A stretch of 64,000 nt of DNA, taken from Opitutaceae bacterium (GTDB lineage Bacteria; Verrucomicrobiota; Verrucomicrobiia; Opitutales; Opitutaceae). Positions 61,810 to 64,000 of this stretch are shown in pieces (the stretch's first letter is position 1; every line of letters begins with the position of its first letter). The stretch covers positions 62,001 to 126,000 of the forward strand of contig PLXS01000025.1 of NCBI GenBank assembly GCA_003151515.1, in the 5' to 3' direction. A program made the position numbers and the translations under genes. The notes beneath the pieces are model-generated. The model was given only the letters and a program-made list of their open reading frames with translations, searched no databases and had not been told where the DNA came from.

Positions 61810-62946
61810 ATGAAGCCAGCCCGACTCAAGATACTAGCACTTGCAGCCGCTGCCGCGGCGGTTGTCGCCGCCGCGATAGTCCCGAGGTTCCTCGCGGCAG
61901 CGGCGCTCGCGGCGCGCGCCGAGGCCTCGGCGCACACGATCGTCAATGTGGTCATCGCCGCGCCCAAGGCGACGGCGACCGTCTTCACGCTGCCGGCCTC
62001 GATCCAGGCTTTCCAGGACACCCCGATCTACGCCCGCACGACGGGCTTCATCGCAAAGTGGACAACCGACATCGGCGACCGCGTCAAGGCCGGCCAGGTG
62101 ATGGCCGTAATCGACGCCCCCGACCTGGACCAGGAGCTTAACCAGGCGCGCGCGGCCCTAGAGCAGGCGAAGGCGAACCTTGAGATCGCGCGCATAAGCG
62201 CGGACCGCTGGAGGGACCTGGGTACCCAGAACGCCGTGGCGCAGCAGGATGTCGACCAGAAGGCCGCCGACTTCGCCGGCGCAAAGGCCGCCGTCGTCGC
62301 CGCGCAGGCGAACGTCGAGCGGCTGGCCCAGCTCAAGGACTTCCAGCAGGTGACCGCCCCCTACGACGGCGTTGTCACCGCCCGCAACGTCCAGGTCGGC
62401 CAGCTGATAACGGCCAACCTGAGCACCGGCATCGAGCTCTTCCACATCGCCGAGACCGACGTCCTGCGGGTGTTTGTGGACGTTCCCCAGGCCTACGTGC
62501 GCTCGGTCAGGGAGGGCCTCGCGGTCGACATCACCGTGCCCGAGTTCCCCGGGCGCGCCTTCACGGGCGCCGTCGCCCGCTACGCCGGGGCGCTCGACAG
62601 CGCATCGCGGACGCTGCTGGTGGAGATCCACCTTCCCAACCCCAAGGGCGAGCTCTTCGCGGGCATGTTTGGGCAGGCCCGCTTCAGCATCCCGCCCACC
62701 CAGTCGACCATCATTCTGCCCTCCAACGCGGCGATCTTCAATGCGGCCGGCACGCAGGTCGCCGTCGTCGACGACTCGAACCACATCCGGCTTCTCCAGG
62801 TCAAGTTCGGCCGCGACTTCGGCACGCAGATCGAGATCATCGAGGGCCTGAAGGCCGGCGCGCACGTGGTGGCCAATCCGAGCGACGCCCTGACGGACGG
62901 CCTGGAGGTGTCCCCCGTTCTGCAGCAGGGGGCGCCCAAGAAGTGA
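61810..62946 (+). CDS. RND efflux periplasmic adaptor (HlyD/AcrA family)
   Basis: 378 residues. N-terminal membrane helix or signal (LKILALAAAAAAVVAAAIV), then lipoyl half GFIAKWTTDIGDRVKAGQVMAVIDAPDL in pieces, an alpha-hairpin rich in Ala and Gln (QARAALEQAKANLEIARI), second lipoyl half VTAPYDGVVTARNVQVGQL and beta-barrel. Joins the pump to the outer-membrane factor. Its stop is overlapped by the next gene's GTG (GTGA). Confidence 0.93.
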   Translation: MKPARLKILALAAAAAAVVAAAIVPRFLAAAALAARAEASAHTIVNVVIAAPKATATVFTLPASIQAFQDTPIYARTTGFIAKWTTDIGDRVKAGQVMAVIDAPDLDQELNQARAALEQAKANLEIARISADRWRDLGTQNAVAQQDVDQKAADFAGAKAAVVAAQANVERLAQLKDFQQVTAPYDGVVTARNVQVGQLITANLSTGIELFHIAETDVLRVFVDVPQAYVRSVREGLAVDITVPEFPGRAFTGAVARYAGALDSASRTLLVEIHLPNPKGELFAGMFGQARFSIPPTQSTIILPSNAAIFNAAGTQVAVVDDSNHIRLLQVKFGRDFGTQIEIIEGLKAGAHVVANPSDALTDGLEVSPVLQQGAPKK

Positions 62947-64000
62947 GCGCGAGAGCCCAGCGCACGTCCCTTCTCGCAGCGGCTGCGGCGCTCATCCTGG
63001 CGTCGGGCTGCGCGGTCGGCCCGGACTACGAGCGGCCCAAGGCGGAGGCGCCGCAGTCCTTCTCGGAGGCGGGACCCTGGAAGGTCGCCGAACCCAAGGA
63101 CTCCCTGCCGAGGGAGGGCTGGTGGCGGGTCTTCCGCGACCCCGTGCTCGACTCCCTCGAGGCCCGGGCGGTCGGGGCAAGCCCCACCCTTGCGTCGGCG
63201 CTTGCCCGCTACGACCAAGCCCTCGCGGCCGCCCGCGTCTCGGCCGCGAGCCTCTACCCGACGGTCTCCATCCAGGCGAGCGACAACCGACAGCTCTACC
63301 CGCGCAACCGCCAGTCCGAATACCCCTCGACGACGTTCGGCTACACGAGCAACTCCTTCAACCTGCCCCTCGTCCTCGACTACGAGGTCGACGTCTTCGG
63401 CCAGGCCCGCCGCGCCCTGGAAAGCGCACGCGCGTCGGCCCAGGCTCAGGGGGCCCTGTACCAGAATGTCCTCCTCACGCTCGAGTCCGGCGTCGCCCAG
63501 AACTACTTCACGCTGCGCTCGCTGGTGACCCAGCGCGCCCTGCTGCGCGAAAACGTCGTCCTGCTGCGCGATGCCCTGGACCTCGTCCTGAAGCTGAGGC
63601 GCGGGGGCGCGAACAGCGACCTGGACGTCTACCAGGCGCAGGCGCAGCTCGCGACGGTCGAGGCCGGCGAGCTCGCGGCCGAGCAGGCCATCGCCGAGCA
63701 GACGCACGCCCTTGCGGTCCTTGTCGGCGAGAGGCCGGAGGGCTTCGCAATCGAGGAGCGCCCTCTTGACGCGCAGGTGCCGGCGATCCCCGTGGGCCTG
63801 CCGAGCGACCTTCTGGAGCGCCGGCCGGACGTGGCGGCCGCCGAGCGGGCCCTTGCGGGCGCGAACGCGAGGATCGGCGTCGCCAAGGCGGCGTTCTTCC
63901 CTTCGATCGGGCTGACGGCGTTGGCGGGAGCGAACAGCAGCGCCCTGAACAACCTGCTGAGCGGAAACAGCGCACAGTGGGCGGTTGCCCCCTTCGTGTC
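62943..64000 (+). CDS. NodT/OprM-type outer-membrane efflux lipoprotein (cut by window end)
   Basis: Starts at GTG 62943 inside the adaptor's stop (4-base overlap) and stays open to the window end, 352 residues. A lipoprotein signal ends in the lipobox LASGC, followed by AVGPDYERPKAEAP, the typical start of NodT-type channels. Later WWRVFRDPVLDSLEARA, NLPLVLDYEVDVFGQARRA, GGANSDLDVYQAQAQLA and LERRPDVAAAERALAGANARIGVAKAAFFP (in pieces) are hallmarks. It forms the trimeric outer-membrane duct for the RND pump. About 100 C-terminal residues are outside the window. Confidence 0.93.
   Translation, partial: MSARAQRTSLLAAAAALILASGCAVGPDYERPKAEAPQSFSEAGPWKVAEPKDSLPREGWWRVFRDPVLDSLEARAVGASPTLASALARYDQALAAARVSAASLYPTVSIQASDNRQLYPRNRQSEYPSTTFGYTSNSFNLPLVLDYEVDVFGQARRALESARASAQAQGALYQNVLLTLESGVAQNYFTLRSLVTQRALLRENVVLLRDALDLVLKLRRGGANSDLDVYQAQAQLATVEAGELAAEQAIAEQTHALAVLVGERPEGFAIEERPLDAQVPAIPVGLPSDLLERRPDVAAAERALAGANARIGVAKAAFFPSIGLTALAGANSSALNNLLSGNSAQWAVAPFV

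Noticed and set aside
62580-63707. A 375-codon minus-strand frame over the outer-membrane factor gene
   Set aside because: The plus-strand frame encodes a clear NodT-type lipoprotein with a lipobox and start overlapping the adaptor; the minus frame has no family features.

Overview
The window is about 64 kb of dense, very GC-rich bacterial chromosome carrying some 53 protein genes and one tRNA. The mix suggests a free-living Gram-negative heterotroph: outer-membrane functions (LolA-like carrier, AsmA-like protein, ExbBD/TonB, RND efflux with an outer-membrane factor), Tat-exported molybdoenzyme, multihaem cytochromes, GH26 and GH3 glycosidases and sodium:solute symporters. The combination recalls Verrucomicrobiota, perhaps Opitutaceae, but that is an inference; there is no rRNA or ribosomal marker in the window. 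No CRISPR array, insertion sequence, phage gene or origin was seen.

Layout. 0-7.6 kb: end of an aldo/keto reductase gene; a TetR-HlyD-DHA2 drug efflux operon with a palindromic operator; an isoquinoline-oxidoreductase-type molybdoenzyme pair; an acyl-ACP thioesterase. 7.7-23 kb: AsmA-like giant protein, GH26 mannanase, GltD-type oxidoreductase, malic enzyme, dienelactone hydrolase, nitrilase, a seven-haem NapC/NirT-type cytochrome with a small cytochrome c, pyruvate kinase, an unknown anchored protein, methylglyoxal synthase and a 19-residue lysine-rich peptide gene. 23-34.4 kb: an aryl-polyene/xanthomonadin-like pigment locus. Chorismatase (hydroxybenzoate from chorismate), an AMP-dependent ligase and an acyl carrier protein would prime a ketosynthase plus short ketosynthase-like partner; two acyltransferases, a glycosyltransferase, a LolA-like carrier and an MMPL exporter would finish and export the lipid. 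Ketoreductase and dehydratase genes are not in the locus. An O-methyltransferase and a polysaccharide deacetylase flank or interrupt it.

34.4-49 kb: GH3 glucosidase downstream of exbB-exbD-tonB; tmk-holB; ROK sugar kinase divergent from a MalK/UgpC-type ABC ATPase; two divergent sodium:solute symporters, each with its own small membrane protein; a large membrane protein; tRNA-Tyr(GTA). 49-58.4 kb: cardiolipin synthase, then a six-gene minus-strand operon serA-plsY-hom-lysC-thrC-cimA making serine, phosphatidic acid precursors, threonine and (through citramalate) isoleucine precursor. 58.5-64 kb: an RND efflux operon ordered pump, adaptor, outer-membrane factor; the last gene runs off the window.

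Many genes are packed with 4-base ATGA/GTGA overlaps, so start sites in those places are well supported. Several starts are GTG or TTG. Where a reading frame could begin further upstream, the start chosen here follows family alignment, signal peptides, ribosome-binding sites or the overlap with the previous gene.
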